Source: CAJJDF01 sp965655625 | GTDB lineage: Bacteria; Bacteroidota; Bacteroidia; Flavobacteriales_D; CAJJDF01 | NCBI GenBank assembly: GCA_965655625.1 | Contig: CBFHHA010000002.1 | Span: forward strand, 1 to 64,000 | DNA: 64,000 bases | Direction: 5' to 3' | Shown: positions 16,876 through 26,191 of the stretch, piece by piece | Numbering within the stretch: position 1 is the stretch's first letter | How the letters are laid out: the number at the start of each line of letters is the position of its first letter | Notes under the pieces: generated by a model | Told to the model about the DNA's origin: nothing | Seen by the model: the letters and a program-made list of their open reading frames with translations, nothing else | Databases searched by the model: none | Position numbers and translations under genes: made by a program

Positions 16876-17446
16876 TCTTTCTCAAATTAATGAGCGCATA
16901 CCTCATTCTTCCCAGCGCAGTGTTAATACTAATGTCTTTGGCTTCGGCAATGTCTTTAAAACTCATTTCTTTAAAGTGACGTAGGTAGATAATTTCCTTC
17001 TGTTCCTTTGGCAGATAGTCGATTACTTTTCTTACATCTTTGTGAATTTGTTCTTCAATCATCTCATCTTCAATACTTGCTTCGTGCATGTTGAGGATAG
17101 AGAAAATATCAAAATCATCCTCTTCATTTTTTGAGGGATTTTGGCTAATGGTAGGCATTTTTTTTACCTTTCTGAAATGATCGATTGCTAAATTGTGTGC
17201 AATTCGCATTGCCCAGGGAAGAAACTTTCCTTCTTCGTTGTATTTTCCTTTTTGGAGCGTGTTGATGATTTTGAAAAATGCGTCTTGAAAAATATCTTCT
17301 GCGATTTTTCTGTTTTTTACCAATGAGATTAAATAACTAAAGATTCTGTCTTTGTATCTCGAAAGTAGGATTTCAAACGCCAAATCCTTTCCTTCTAAAT
17401 AACTTCTAATTAGCTCCTGATCAGAGCTTTTTCTGTTAATTTCCAT
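16838..17446 (-). CDS. ECF-type RNA polymerase sigma-70 factor
   Basis: 202 residues. Region 2 (about 20-95) includes RKIAEDIFQDAFFKI and FLPWAMRIAHNLAIDHFRK; region 4 (about 140-195) includes LPKEQKEIIYLRHFKEMSFKDIAEAKDISINTALGRMRYAL, the -35-binding helix-turn-helix. An acidic linker (NEEDDFDIF) joins them. It directs RNA polymerase to a specific promoter set. No anti-sigma gene is adjacent, so control may be transcriptional or involve a distant partner (inference). Its 3' end has been duplicated just downstream. Confidence 0.92.
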   Translation of the reverse strand: MEINRKSSDQELIRSYLEGKDLAFEILLSRYKDRIFSYLISLVKNRKIAEDIFQDAFFKIINTLQKGKYNEEGKFLPWAMRIAHNLAIDHFRKVKKMPTISQNPSKNEEDDFDIFSILNMHEASIEDEMIEEQIHKDVRKVIDYLPKEQKEIIYLRHFKEMSFKDIAEAKDISINTALGRMRYALINLRKIIENNKVNLTIY

Positions 17447-17753
17447 AATACTACTTGTTTTATTACTTGGGTTAATAATGTGTGTTTAAGTAGTCTTTTG
17501 GTATAGGCGTGTGAATTAGATTTGTATTTTGTCGAATGTAAATATATGTAAAAAATTTCCAATCTTCCAAATAAATAGCACGTCAGAATTTGATTTTAAG
17601 AAAAAAATAACAGGAAAATTATACAACTTAGAATACAATAAAAGGAGTGTTGACTTATTTTTCTCCCCGTTAATATAAAATGTCATTGACTTTTTTTTCC
17701 GTTTACTTATCCTTAATTTTAGAAAGAATTTATAACGATCAAAAACAGTTAAA
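17447..17753. other. 307-base divergent intergenic region between sigma gene and pruA
   Basis: AT-rich, without an ORF. TAGATTTG at 17517-17524 fits the -7 consensus in plus orientation but lies about 230 bases from pruA. A TAATTTTA one mismatch from consensus lies around 17714, near pruA. A run of AT-rich sequence follows. Promoters for both genes probably lie here, but their positions cannot be fixed by eye. Confidence 0.3.
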
Positions 17754-19379
17754 ATGTCAAAAGGATTTTATAACGTACCGTTTCAAGGAAACGAAGAAGT
17801 ATTGAGCTATGAGCCAGGTTCTCCAGAAAGAGAAGAGCTTCAGGCTAAATACAAGGAAATGTATAATAGTAAAGTGCATGTTCCGCTCTACATCGGTGGA
17901 GAAGAAGTACACACAGATAAGAAATTTACGATGTCACCTCCTCATGATCACAAGCACAGCTTGGGAACTTATAGTTATGGAACCAAAAAACATGTAGAGG
18001 ATGCAATTGATGCGGCTTTGGCGGCAAAAAAAGATTGGGAGAACATGTCGTGGAACAGCAGAGCGGCTATTTTCTTAAAAGCGGCAGATTTATTGGCTGG
18101 ACCGTACAGAGCAAAAATGAATGCAGCAACTATGCTGGCTCAATCAAAGAATTGCTACCAGGCGGAAATTGATTCGGCCTGTGAAATGATTGACTTTTTT
18201 AGAATGAATGTAGCTTACATGCAAGAAATCATGGAAGTTCAGCCAGATTCAAACCCAGGACTTTGGAATAGATTGGAATACAGACCGCTAGAAGGATTTG
18301 TTTTTGCTATTACGCCATTTAATTTTACGGCTATTGCGGCAAATTTATGTGCTGCTCCAGCAATGTTAGGAAACGTGGTTGTATGGAAGCCCGCAGAATC
18401 GCAAATATATTCTGCACAAGTTATCATGGAACTATTTAAAGAAGCAGGACTGCCTGACGGTGTTATCAATATGGTATTGGTAGATGGACCAGAAGCTGGA
18501 GAAGTAGTGTTTAATCACAAAGATTTTGCAGGTCTACATTTTACAGGTTCTACGGGAGTATTCAGACACCTTTGGAAAACAATTGGAGACAATATCTCAA
18601 CGTACAAGACCTACCCAAAAGTAGTGGGAGAAACAGGGGGAAAAGACTTTATAGTAGCTCACAAATCGGCACATGCCAAGCAAGTCGCAACCGGAATCTC
18701 TCGTGGAGCTTTCGAATTTCAAGGACAAAAATGTTCGGCAGCGTCAAGGGTGTATTTACCATCCAACATGGCAGATGAGGTGATTGAATATGTAAAACAA
18801 GATGTTGCGACTATGAAAATGGGATCGCCAGAAGATTTTGGAAACTTTATCACGGCAGTGATAGATGAAAATGCTTTTGATAAAATTGCGGGTTACATCG
18901 ATTACATCAAGCAACAAGATGATGCAGAAATAGTAGCTGGAGGAAACTACGATAAATCAAAAGGTTATTTCATAGAACCAACTGTGGTTGTTACAAAGAA
19001 TTCAAAGTTCAGAACAATGTGCGAAGAAATTTTTGGACCTGTCATTACCATTTATGTATATGATGAAAATAAATTTGAAGAAACGTTAGAACTGGTTGAC
19101 TCTACTTCCGAGTATGCCTTGACAGGTTCTATTTTCTCACAAGATAGATACATGATTGATTTAGCGGCAGAAAAATTGAAAAATGCGGCTGGTAACTTCT
19201 ACATCAATGACAAGCCTACCGGAGCTGTAGTGGGTCAGCAGCCATTTGGTGGAGCCAGAGGTTCTGGAACAAACGACAAAGCGGGTTCTATTTTGAATAT
19301 GTTAAGATGGGTTTCTCCAAGAACAATTAAAGAAACTTTTGTAACTCCAACAGATTACAGATACCCATTTTTGGGATAA
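17754..19379 (+). CDS. pruA: L-glutamate gamma-semialdehyde dehydrogenase (1-pyrroline-5-carboxylate dehydrogenase)
   Basis: A 541-residue aldehyde dehydrogenase oxidising glutamate semialdehyde to glutamate in proline catabolism. It contains FVFAITPFNFTAIAANLCAAPAMLGNVVVWKPA, LHFTGSTGVFRHLW, VGETGGKDFIVAHKSA (catalytic Glu), FEFQGQKCSAASRVYLP (nucleophile Cys about residue 327), and C-terminal QQPFGGARGSGTNDKAG. The length and the PFNFTAI signature fit the eukaryote-like monofunctional P5CDH type rather than PutA. It stands alone with its own terminator; prodh is not in the window. Confidence 0.95.
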   Translation: MSKGFYNVPFQGNEEVLSYEPGSPEREELQAKYKEMYNSKVHVPLYIGGEEVHTDKKFTMSPPHDHKHSLGTYSYGTKKHVEDAIDAALAAKKDWENMSWNSRAAIFLKAADLLAGPYRAKMNAATMLAQSKNCYQAEIDSACEMIDFFRMNVAYMQEIMEVQPDSNPGLWNRLEYRPLEGFVFAITPFNFTAIAANLCAAPAMLGNVVVWKPAESQIYSAQVIMELFKEAGLPDGVINMVLVDGPEAGEVVFNHKDFAGLHFTGSTGVFRHLWKTIGDNISTYKTYPKVVGETGGKDFIVAHKSAHAKQVATGISRGAFEFQGQKCSAASRVYLPSNMADEVIEYVKQDVATMKMGSPEDFGNFITAVIDENAFDKIAGYIDYIKQQDDAEIVAGGNYDKSKGYFIEPTVVVTKNSKFRTMCEEIFGPVITIYVYDENKFEETLELVDSTSEYALTGSIFSQDRYMIDLAAEKLKNAAGNFYINDKPTGAVVGQQPFGGARGSGTNDKAGSILNMLRWVSPRTIKETFVTPTDYRYPFLG

Positions 19380-19401
19380 TCGATACCGAATAAAAACATG
19401 C

Positions 19402-19432
19402 AAAAGCTCCTGAAGAATCGGGAGCTTTTTTT
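19402..19432 (+). terminator. rho-independent terminator after pruA
   Basis: AAAAGCTCC and GGAGCTTTT form a 9-bp stem over a 10-base loop, followed by a T run. The cobalamin adenosyltransferase ATG follows at 19448. Confidence 0.85.
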
Positions 19433-19447
19433 ATGTAAATTTGTTTC

Positions 19448-19996
19448 ATGAAAATTTATACAAAAACAGGAGACAAGGGAGAAACATCTCTTTTGGGTGG
19501 AGCCAGAGTTCCCAAGTTTCACTTGAGGATAGAATCTTATGGAACAGTGGATGAACTAAACTCTCATTTAGGATTAATTCGTGACCAAGAGATAGAAAAG
19601 GAGACCAAAGAATTTTTGATTCAAATTCAAGATAATTTGTTTGTAATAGGCTCGCATTTAGCCAAAGAGCCAGGAAAAGACAAGGTTAAACTTCCTTCTA
19701 TTTCAGAAGAAATGATTGTTGAGCTAGAAGAGAAGATAGACGAAATGAACGACTTCTTGCCAGCTATGAAATTTTTTGTGTTGCCAGGTGGGCACCCAAC
19801 CGTTTCTTATTGCCACATTGCGAGATGTGTTTGCAGAAGAGCTGAGAGAATTTCCGTTCATCTCTCCCTAGAGAGCGAAGTTGACCCCATTATTACCAAA
19901 TATCTGAATCGACTTTCGGATTATTTATTTGTGCTTAGTCGTAAATTTACACAGGATTTGAATGCGGAAGAAATCCCTTGGATCTCAAAGAAATAA
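19448..19996 (+). CDS. PduO-type cob(I)alamin adenosyltransferase
   Basis: A 182-residue trimeric corrinoid adenosyltransferase that uses ATP to make adenosylcobalamin. The signature MKIYTKTGDKGETSLLGGARVPKFHLRIESYGTVDELNSHLGL at the N-terminus carries the ATP-binding loop and the conserved TVDELN. CRRAERISVHL and YLNRLSDYLFVLSRKF are the C-terminal family motifs. A B12-binding-type radical SAM gene exists in the EPS cluster, but this gene is more likely to serve adenosylcobalamin-dependent enzymes elsewhere. It is monocistronic with a terminator downstream. Confidence 0.93.
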   Translation: MKIYTKTGDKGETSLLGGARVPKFHLRIESYGTVDELNSHLGLIRDQEIEKETKEFLIQIQDNLFVIGSHLAKEPGKDKVKLPSISEEMIVELEEKIDEMNDFLPAMKFFVLPGGHPTVSYCHIARCVCRRAERISVHLSLESEVDPIITKYLNRLSDYLFVLSRKFTQDLNAEEIPWISKK

Positions 19997-20024
19997 GGAG
20001 TAAACACTCCATTTAACATATTTT

Positions 20025-20065
20025 ATAACCCTTTAACAATTATTTGTTCGAGGGTTATTTTTTTT
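20025..20065 (+). terminator. terminator after the cobalamin adenosyltransferase gene
   Basis: ATAACCCT (20025-20032) pairs with AGGGTTAT (20051-20058). An inner AACAA/TTGTT stem closes a TTAT loop, and a run of T follows. Confidence 0.75.
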
Positions 20066-20122
20066 GCCTTACATTAGTATTGAATCGTAAATTCCCCAAG
20101 ATTCAAAAAAAGAGAAAATACA

Positions 20123-22651
20123 ATGAGTAGACTTCTTGCCTTAATTTTTGTGCTTTGTTTTAGCTCTGCATTGATGTCTCAATCAATGTCGGGTTTTGTA
20201 TTGGATGAAAATAATGCGCCCGTACCTTTCGCTAATTTATACATAAAGTCCAATGCTCTGGGGACTTCAACAGATGCTAACGGTCGTTACACTTACCAGT
20301 TTACAAATCAGGGAATTTACACCATTGTGGTAACCGCCATTGGCTTTGAGATGCAAGAGTTTTCGGTATCCGTTGAGGACAACAGAGAGGTCGTTAAAAA
20401 CATTTGGCTAAAAACAGATATTCAGAAGCTTAAGGAAGTTCAAATAAAAGGAAAAGGGCGAGATCCTGCCTACGGCATTATTGCCAATGCCATTGATAAT
20501 AAAGCCAAATGGAATACTCAAATTCAGTCGAGTAAAACAGAAGTTTACATAAAAGCAAAAGAGGTAATTAGCGAAAAGGAGAAAAAGAAACGAGAGAAGA
20601 AAGAAAGGGCGAGGAAAAGACAAAAGAAAGTACAAGAAGCGTCCAAAGACAAAACCGATGAAGAACTATTGGAAGAAGCGCTGAGCAAGGAACGCAGAGA
20701 GGTTAACAGATTCGCCAACAGCATCAATATGATGGAGGTGAAGCTAGAACGACATTACCAATACCCAGATAATGTAAAAGAAATTCGCAGCGCTTACAAG
20801 GAATATGGCAGTACTTTTGGTTTGTTTTATAAAAACACAATTCAAAGTGAATTTAATTTTTACGACAACTTAATGAGTCTGTTCAAGCTGAATGAAGTTC
20901 CACTTGTATCTCCTTTGAACTCTCTTTCGGTATTGACCTACAAGTTTAGGTTAGTAGAAACCACTTTTGATGAGGGTGTAATGATTTGGAAAATTGAAGT
21001 TACTCCCCGGAAAAAAGGAAACGCAACCTGGGAAGGACACATTTGGATAAGAGATAACACTTTTAATTTAGATAAAGTAGATTTGTTCTTACACAAAGGA
21101 GGCTTACTGAAATACACAGATTTTACGGTGAAGCAAGATTACTTTTTTAATGAAGACTCGGTTCTTCTTTTGAAAAAACAAGTGTTTGATTACACCGAGA
21201 AAAGTGGAAGGCAAGAGTTTACAGGAAATACCACCGTGGTATATTCCAATTATCAATTGAATGTAGCGTTTCCCAAAAAATATTTCGGAAATGAAGTAGG
21301 CGTAACAACGGCAGAAGCATACGAAAGAGATTCTAGTTACTGGGATAAAATAAGACCCGAACCTCTCACAATAGAGGAGCAACGGTTTCAGTTTGTAAAA
21401 GACAGTATTCACGATTTTGTGAATTCGCCTGCCTACCTAGATTCTGTGGACTCTGTGTACAATAAAGTTACTTTTTTAGATGTGGTATGGAATGGGGTTG
21501 GGTTTAGAAACAGAGCCAAGAAACAATCTTGGAATTTTGGTTCATTGCCAGAGATGCTACTGAATTTTGATCCCATAAATCCTTTTCGAGTTGGCCCGGG
21601 CGCTTCATATTTCAAAAGATTTGAAAACGAGAGAACGTTTAATGCGTCCGGTGATATTAGCATGGGACTCTCAAATAGAGACATAAAAGGTAATTTTAGG
21701 GTAGGATTAAAGTATGACCCGATGCATTTGGGGAGAATTGATATGTATGTAGGACAACGGTTCGATTTGTTGGTGTTTGATGATGCTTTGGTTAATAAAT
21801 TTCAGCGAAATAACTGGATAGAAACAGGCTACTTGGTAGCGAGAACATCTCGAGAATTATTCAATGGGTTTTATGCCTCAATGTATTACAGTTACGATGA
21901 TCGTAATTCGATTGCAAACTACAATTTTACCCCAATTTTCGATTCTTTATTTCCTGGCCAACCCAATGTAGCCGCTGATTTTGATGGGTACAAATCTTCT
22001 AGGATTGGAATTGGATTTTCGTTTACTCCGTATCAAAAATATATGATGGAGCCCAAACGAAAGGTAGTGCTGGGAAGCAAATGGCCGGAGTTTTCTGTTG
22101 GGTACGAAAAAGGGGTTCCAGGTTTGTTTGGAAGTGTGATCAATTATGATTACGTCAATTTTTCTATACTTCATACCTTTAATGTGCGAACATTGGGAAC
22201 CTCCTCTTATCGATTTGAAGCGGGAAAATTCTTAAACAGAGAGAATTTGAAAAGGGAAGACAACAAAATATTTGGGCAAAGCGATCGGTGGTTTTTTGCC
22301 TCTTTCCTTACTTCGATGCAATTGCAAGATACTACGCTCAATGTAACAGATAGCTATCTTAAGCTCAACTACATTCACCACTTCAATGGAGCAATTATTA
22401 ATTTCGTTCCCCTAATAAAACGACTAGGGATTCATACTGTGGTAGGAGCTAGTGGATTAATGGTACCTCAATACGACTACCAATATGTAGAGGCTTTTGC
22501 CGGAATCGAACGTTCTTTCAGAATTTCCAGAACAAGATTTAGACTTGGAGTGTATGCGGTAGATGGAGTTTCCAATCTCAATAAAATAGATCCCAGAATC
22601 AAATTTGGAATAAATTTTTACAGTTTCAGAAATGACGACTGGGGATATTAG
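20123..22651 (+). CDS. DUF5686 outer-membrane protein with carboxypeptidase-regulatory-like N-terminal domain
   Basis: 842 residues. A signal peptide (MSRLLALIFVLCFSSALMSQS) is followed by a CarboxypepD_reg-like beta domain (about 22-105: SGFVLDENNAPVPFANLYIK...GTSTDANGRYTYQF). Then come a lysine/arginine/glutamate-rich coiled region (about 145-200, EKEKKKREKKERARKRQKK) and a long DUF5686 part with alternating beta-strands ending in a barrel-like segment. Such proteins are common outer-membrane components in Bacteroidota; function is not established. It is convergent with fbp. Confidence 0.85.
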   Translation: MSRLLALIFVLCFSSALMSQSMSGFVLDENNAPVPFANLYIKSNALGTSTDANGRYTYQFTNQGIYTIVVTAIGFEMQEFSVSVEDNREVVKNIWLKTDIQKLKEVQIKGKGRDPAYGIIANAIDNKAKWNTQIQSSKTEVYIKAKEVISEKEKKKREKKERARKRQKKVQEASKDKTDEELLEEALSKERREVNRFANSINMMEVKLERHYQYPDNVKEIRSAYKEYGSTFGLFYKNTIQSEFNFYDNLMSLFKLNEVPLVSPLNSLSVLTYKFRLVETTFDEGVMIWKIEVTPRKKGNATWEGHIWIRDNTFNLDKVDLFLHKGGLLKYTDFTVKQDYFFNEDSVLLLKKQVFDYTEKSGRQEFTGNTTVVYSNYQLNVAFPKKYFGNEVGVTTAEAYERDSSYWDKIRPEPLTIEEQRFQFVKDSIHDFVNSPAYLDSVDSVYNKVTFLDVVWNGVGFRNRAKKQSWNFGSLPEMLLNFDPINPFRVGPGASYFKRFENERTFNASGDISMGLSNRDIKGNFRVGLKYDPMHLGRIDMYVGQRFDLLVFDDALVNKFQRNNWIETGYLVARTSRELFNGFYASMYYSYDDRNSIANYNFTPIFDSLFPGQPNVAADFDGYKSSRIGIGFSFTPYQKYMMEPKRKVVLGSKWPEFSVGYEKGVPGLFGSVINYDYVNFSILHTFNVRTLGTSSYRFEAGKFLNRENLKREDNKIFGQSDRWFFASFLTSMQLQDTTLNVTDSYLKLNYIHHFNGAIINFVPLIKRLGIHTVVGASGLMVPQYDYQYVEAFAGIERSFRISRTRFRLGVYAVDGVSNLNKIDPRIKFGINFYSFRNDDWGY

Positions 22652-22817
22652 TGATAATTCAGAAATCAGAAGCATTTTTACAAATGCAATACCATCCTGA
22701 TTTCAAGGAATTAGAAATACGCAATAGGCAAAAAGTCAATAGATCTCAAGTGATTGAACATGAGTAAAGTATTAAATCAACTCATTGCCAGAAAGTTACA
22801 GTTGTGTAAAGAGTGGG

Positions 22818-23819
22818 TTATTCTTTTTCCAAAAACTCATGAATGGTATCCACCATGTTACTAGAACCCACGACAAAGGGAACTCTTTGATGTAATTCTG
22901 TTGGTTTTAATTCCATAATTCGCTGCTTTCCGTCAGTTGCTTTTCCTCCCGCTTGCTCTATCACAAAAGCCAATGGATTACACTCGTAAAGCAATCTTAA
23001 TTTCCCGTAAGGAGAAGTGGTAGTTGAAGGATACACGTAAACACCACCCTTTAGTAAGTTTCGGTGAAAATCGGCTACTAATGAGCCGATATACCGAGCT
23101 GTGTAAGGTCTTTTTGTTGTTTTATCAATTTCTTTGGTATAGTCAATGTAATTTCTTAATCCTTGAGAGGTTTTGTTATAATTCCCCTCATTCATGGAGA
23201 ATATTTTTCCGTTTTTGCTTGTTTCCATTTCGGGATGAGAAAGATAAAATACGCCCAAAGAAGAGTCGTAAGTAAAGCCGTTTGTTCCATTTCCGGTAGT
23301 GTAAATCAACATAGTAGAAGAACCGTAAAGCACGTATCCTGCTGCTACTTGTTCAGTTCCTGGTTGCAGGAAATCGTCTAAAACCACAGGTTCTCCAGCT
23401 GGAGAAATTCTTCGATATACCGAAAAAATCGTTCCCACCGATACGTTCACATCAATATTGGAAGAACCGTCCAAAGGATCCATTGCCACGACATATTTTC
23501 CGTTTTGGGATTCGCCATCAAATGCTACAAAGTCATCGTCTTCTTCGGAAGCAATTCCGCAAATTACACCTCTGTTTTTTAATGCTTTGATAAATACATC
23601 ATTAGCATATACATCTAGTTTTTGTTGCTCTTCACCTTGAATATTTTCTGTTCCCACAGCTCCCAAAATATGCTCAGCAAGACCTGCTTTGTTTATTTCG
23701 TGATGCACTATTTTTGATGCCAATCGGATAGAACTTAATAGGCTCGATAATTCTCCTGTTGCGTAGGGAAAATCTTTTTGATTTTCGATAATAAACTCTC
23801 CTAATGTGATTGACTTCAT
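22818..23819 (-). CDS. fbp: class 1 fructose-1,6-bisphosphatase
   Basis: A 333-residue gluconeogenic phosphatase converting fructose-1,6-bisphosphate to fructose-6-phosphate. Metal and substrate motifs are visible: GIASEEDDDFVAF, the lithium-sensitive phosphatase signature VVAMDPLDGSSNIDVNVSVGTIFSVYRR (about residues 110-137), and C-terminal YPSTTTSPYGKLRLLYECNPLAFVIEQAGGKATDG. The length matches the family. It is monocistronic and divergent from the dipeptidase gene. Confidence 0.96.
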   Translation of the reverse strand: MKSITLGEFIIENQKDFPYATGELSSLLSSIRLASKIVHHEINKAGLAEHILGAVGTENIQGEEQQKLDVYANDVFIKALKNRGVICGIASEEDDDFVAFDGESQNGKYVVAMDPLDGSSNIDVNVSVGTIFSVYRRISPAGEPVVLDDFLQPGTEQVAAGYVLYGSSTMLIYTTGNGTNGFTYDSSLGVFYLSHPEMETSKNGKIFSMNEGNYNKTSQGLRNYIDYTKEIDKTTKRPYTARYIGSLVADFHRNLLKGGVYVYPSTTTSPYGKLRLLYECNPLAFVIEQAGGKATDGKQRIMELKPTELHQRVPFVVGSSNMVDTIHEFLEKE

Positions 23820-23965
23820 GATGGTTATTTGTTTAATGGTGTGTAAAAATACAGTTATTCTACCATTGTAGAAAATATACCTTGTTAGATTTTACTTTGT
23901 CTCTTGGTTTCGGTAATTTTAAGCAACAAGAAATACAAATTTTATAAAGGCAAAAAAAGAATGAA

Positions 23966-24060
23966 GTCATTTTGTGCTACGACACAGAATCTGTCAGTAA
24001 ACTTCGAAGCGATTAATTTACAGATTCCGCATCAAGTGCGGAAGGGCCGCTCCTTTTTTG
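23966..24060. repeat. dispersed intergenic palindromic element, copy 3
   Basis: GAATCTGTCAGTAAA (23988-24002) is mirrored by TTTACAGATTC, and CCGCATCAAGTGCGG forms a compact hairpin. Together with GTCATTTTG at 23966 it shares the arms of the copies at 2842, 57145 and 59685. It lies in the leader region of the dipeptidase gene. Confidence 0.5.
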
Positions 24061-24084
24061 CCAGACTTTAAATAATAAAAATAA

Positions 24085-25458
24085 ATGTCAGAAATAAAAG
24101 ACTACCTAAACGAGAACAAAGACCAATTGATTAACGAATTAGTTGATTTGCTTAAAATACCTTCGGTAAGTGCAGATCCTGCATACAAAGCTGAGGTGAA
24201 TAGATGCGCAGAGCATGTGAAGCAAAGTTTGGAAAAAGCTGGAGCTGAGAACGTGGAGATTTGTCCAACAGCTGGACACCCTATTGTATATGGAGAGAAA
24301 ATAATAAATGCCTCGTTGCCTACCGTTTTGGTATATGGTCATTATGATGTTCAACCAGCCGACCCTATTGAATTGTGGACAAGTCCGCCATTCGATCCTG
24401 TTATCAAAGATGGATATATTTATGCACGAGGAGCTGCCGATGACAAAGGACAATTTTACATGCATGTAAAAGCTTTTGAATACATGATGAAGACTAATAC
24501 TCTTCCTTGTAACGTGAAGTTTATGATTGAAGGAGAGGAAGAGGTAGGTTCAGAAAACTTGGGAGTTTTTGTGAAGGCAAACAAAGAAAAGTTAAGCGCA
24601 GACACTATTTTAATTTCAGATACTTCGATGATTTCGAATGAAACACCTTCCATTTCTGTGGGATTGCGAGGATTGAGTTACCTCGAAGTAGAAATTACTG
24701 GGCCAAACAGAGATTTGCACTCTGGATTGTACGGAGGAGCTGTAGGAAATCCAATCAACATTTTGTGCAATATGATAGCTTCATTGACAGATGAGAATAA
24801 CCACATTACCGTAAAAGGATTTTATGACAAGGTACAAGAGGTTTCAGAAGAGGATAGAGCTGAAATGGCACGAGCGCCTTTTAGTCAGGAGGATTACAAT
24901 GCGGAATTGAAAATCAAGGAAGGTTTTGGAGAGAAAGGATTTTCTACCAATGAGAGAACCTCTATTCGTCCCACTTTGGATGTGAACGGAATTTGGGGAG
25001 GTTACATTGGCGAAGGAGCCAAAACGGTGCTGCCTTCTAAGGCTTATGCAAAAATCTCGATGAGATTGGTTCCAAATCAAAGCTCGGAAGAAATAACTGA
25101 AAAGTTTCAAAAACACTTTGAATCGATAGCGCCAGATGCAGTGAAGGTACTGGTGAAGCCCCATCATGGTGGAGAGCCGTTCTTGATTCCTACCGATTTT
25201 CCGGCTTACCAAGCTGCTAGTAAAGCAATGGAAACAACTTTTGGTGTAAAACCAATTCCGGTAAGAAGTGGAGGAAGTATTCCGATTACTTCGTTATTCG
25301 AAGCAGAATTGGGACTTAAATCAGTTTTGATGGGATTTGGATTGGCAACGGATGATATCCACTCGCCAGACGAACATTACGGAATTTTTAATTATTTAAA
25401 AGGGATTGAAACGATTCCTTATTTCTACCAGTATTTTACTGAGGAATTTGGAAAGTGA
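24085..25458 (+). CDS. M20 family dipeptidase
   Basis: A 457-residue dinuclear-zinc metallopeptidase. Metal ligands are visible as VLVYGHYDVQPADP (His86, Asp88 support), GAADDKGQ (Asp119/120) and EGEEEVGSEN (Glu151/152). A dimerisation domain (about 190-350) with RDLHSGLYGGAVGNP is inserted, and the last His is in DDIHSPDEHYGI. The order fits the CNDP/DapE-like dipeptidase clan. No signal peptide is present, so it is likely cytosolic. A weak hairpin terminator lies just after the stop. Confidence 0.92.
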   Translation: MSEIKDYLNENKDQLINELVDLLKIPSVSADPAYKAEVNRCAEHVKQSLEKAGAENVEICPTAGHPIVYGEKIINASLPTVLVYGHYDVQPADPIELWTSPPFDPVIKDGYIYARGAADDKGQFYMHVKAFEYMMKTNTLPCNVKFMIEGEEEVGSENLGVFVKANKEKLSADTILISDTSMISNETPSISVGLRGLSYLEVEITGPNRDLHSGLYGGAVGNPINILCNMIASLTDENNHITVKGFYDKVQEVSEEDRAEMARAPFSQEDYNAELKIKEGFGEKGFSTNERTSIRPTLDVNGIWGGYIGEGAKTVLPSKAYAKISMRLVPNQSSEEITEKFQKHFESIAPDAVKVLVKPHHGGEPFLIPTDFPAYQAASKAMETTFGVKPIPVRSGGSIPITSLFEAELGLKSVLMGFGLATDDIHSPDEHYGIFNYLKGIETIPYFYQYFTEEFGK

Positions 25459-25468
25459 AAATTTCTTG

Positions 25469-25508
25469 AAACCTAGCAGATATTGAAAATTTGTTAGGTT
25501 TGATTTAA
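25469..25508 (+). terminator. imperfect CCTA...TAGG hairpin after the dipeptidase gene
   Basis: AACCTA and TAGGTT pair around a partly matched inner stem (GCAGAT/ATTTGT), followed by a short T-rich stretch. It resembles the CCTAACAGG palindrome at 16667. Confidence 0.45.
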
Positions 25509-25548
25509 CTGGAAGATGTGAGAATGAGGTGGTTGTGCTGCCTCATTT

Positions 25549-26055
25549 TTAGTATTCCCAACTTTTATATTCCTCGTTGTGATGTTTCTCTTCGTTGTAG
25601 ATCCAAACCATCCGATCCAGAAACCACATTTTTCCGGCTAGTACCAGAATTATTCCCATGCAAGTAGGCCAAAAATCCAAATAATACAGGCCATACACAT
25701 AAAACGGTAAGCCAATAAAACTAATTGTATTCAGGATGGTAATCATCGTTAGGTGGTGCTTGGCAATGGGATGGTTTTTCCTGTTAATCCAAACTCGTTC
25801 GCCAAATACAGCTCTCGAACTCCAATTTTTTGTGGAGTTTGGTGGGTTAAAAGCTCTAGGATTGACAAAAGTCCAAATAACTAAGAGTGAGATAGGAATG
25901 AGTGCAAACCAATCCAGCCAAACTCTGCTCCATATAGCGATTGCCAGTACAATAATAATGGGAATTCGCGTCCAGGCGCTCCAAGGATTCGAGTGGCGCA
26001 TCCAGTTAGTGTCGTCCAATTTAAAAGTGCGGGCAAGTTTTTCTGAAAAAGACAT
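25549..26055 (-). CDS. DUF6653-like integral membrane protein
   Basis: 168 residues. It begins MSFSEKLARTFKLDDTNWMRHSNPWSAWTRIPIII, followed by four hydrophobic segments, the polar block NPRAFNPPNSTKNWSSRAVFGERVWINR, and an ending LDRMVWIYNEEKHHNEEYKSWEY. The W-rich MRHxNPWSxWTR opening resembles the DUF6653 family as I remember it. No catalytic motif is evident and function is unknown. It is monocistronic and divergent from the EPS cluster, marking its left edge. Confidence 0.65.
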   Translation of the reverse strand: MSFSEKLARTFKLDDTNWMRHSNPWSAWTRIPIIIVLAIAIWSRVWLDWFALIPISLLVIWTFVNPRAFNPPNSTKNWSSRAVFGERVWINRKNHPIAKHHLTMITILNTISFIGLPFYVYGLYYLDFWPTCMGIILVLAGKMWFLDRMVWIYNEEKHHNEEYKSWEY

Positions 26056-26191
26056 GATTCATGGTTTTATTAAAGATAAGTATTTTAGAGTTGTTGAGGA
26101 ATGAATTGCTTTTTAACTACATTAACATTAAAATGAATAGGAAGTTGAATTGATTCCAATTATCTTCATCACTTGACTAAAAATCTATTCC

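Noticed and set aside
17517..17524. TAGATTTG as a promoter for pruA
   Set aside because: It fits the -7 consensus but is ~230 bases from the gene, with no -33 element at the usual spacing. It is noted only as part of the intergenic description.
22651..22767. 38-codon GTG-started ORF directly after the DUF5686 stop
   Set aside because: It is too short, has no recognisable motif, and a run of this length is easily expected by chance in AT-rich DNA.
24139..25212. Several minus-strand ORFs (108, 65 and 122 codons) opposite the dipeptidase gene
   Set aside because: They are shadows of the M20 gene with no motifs.
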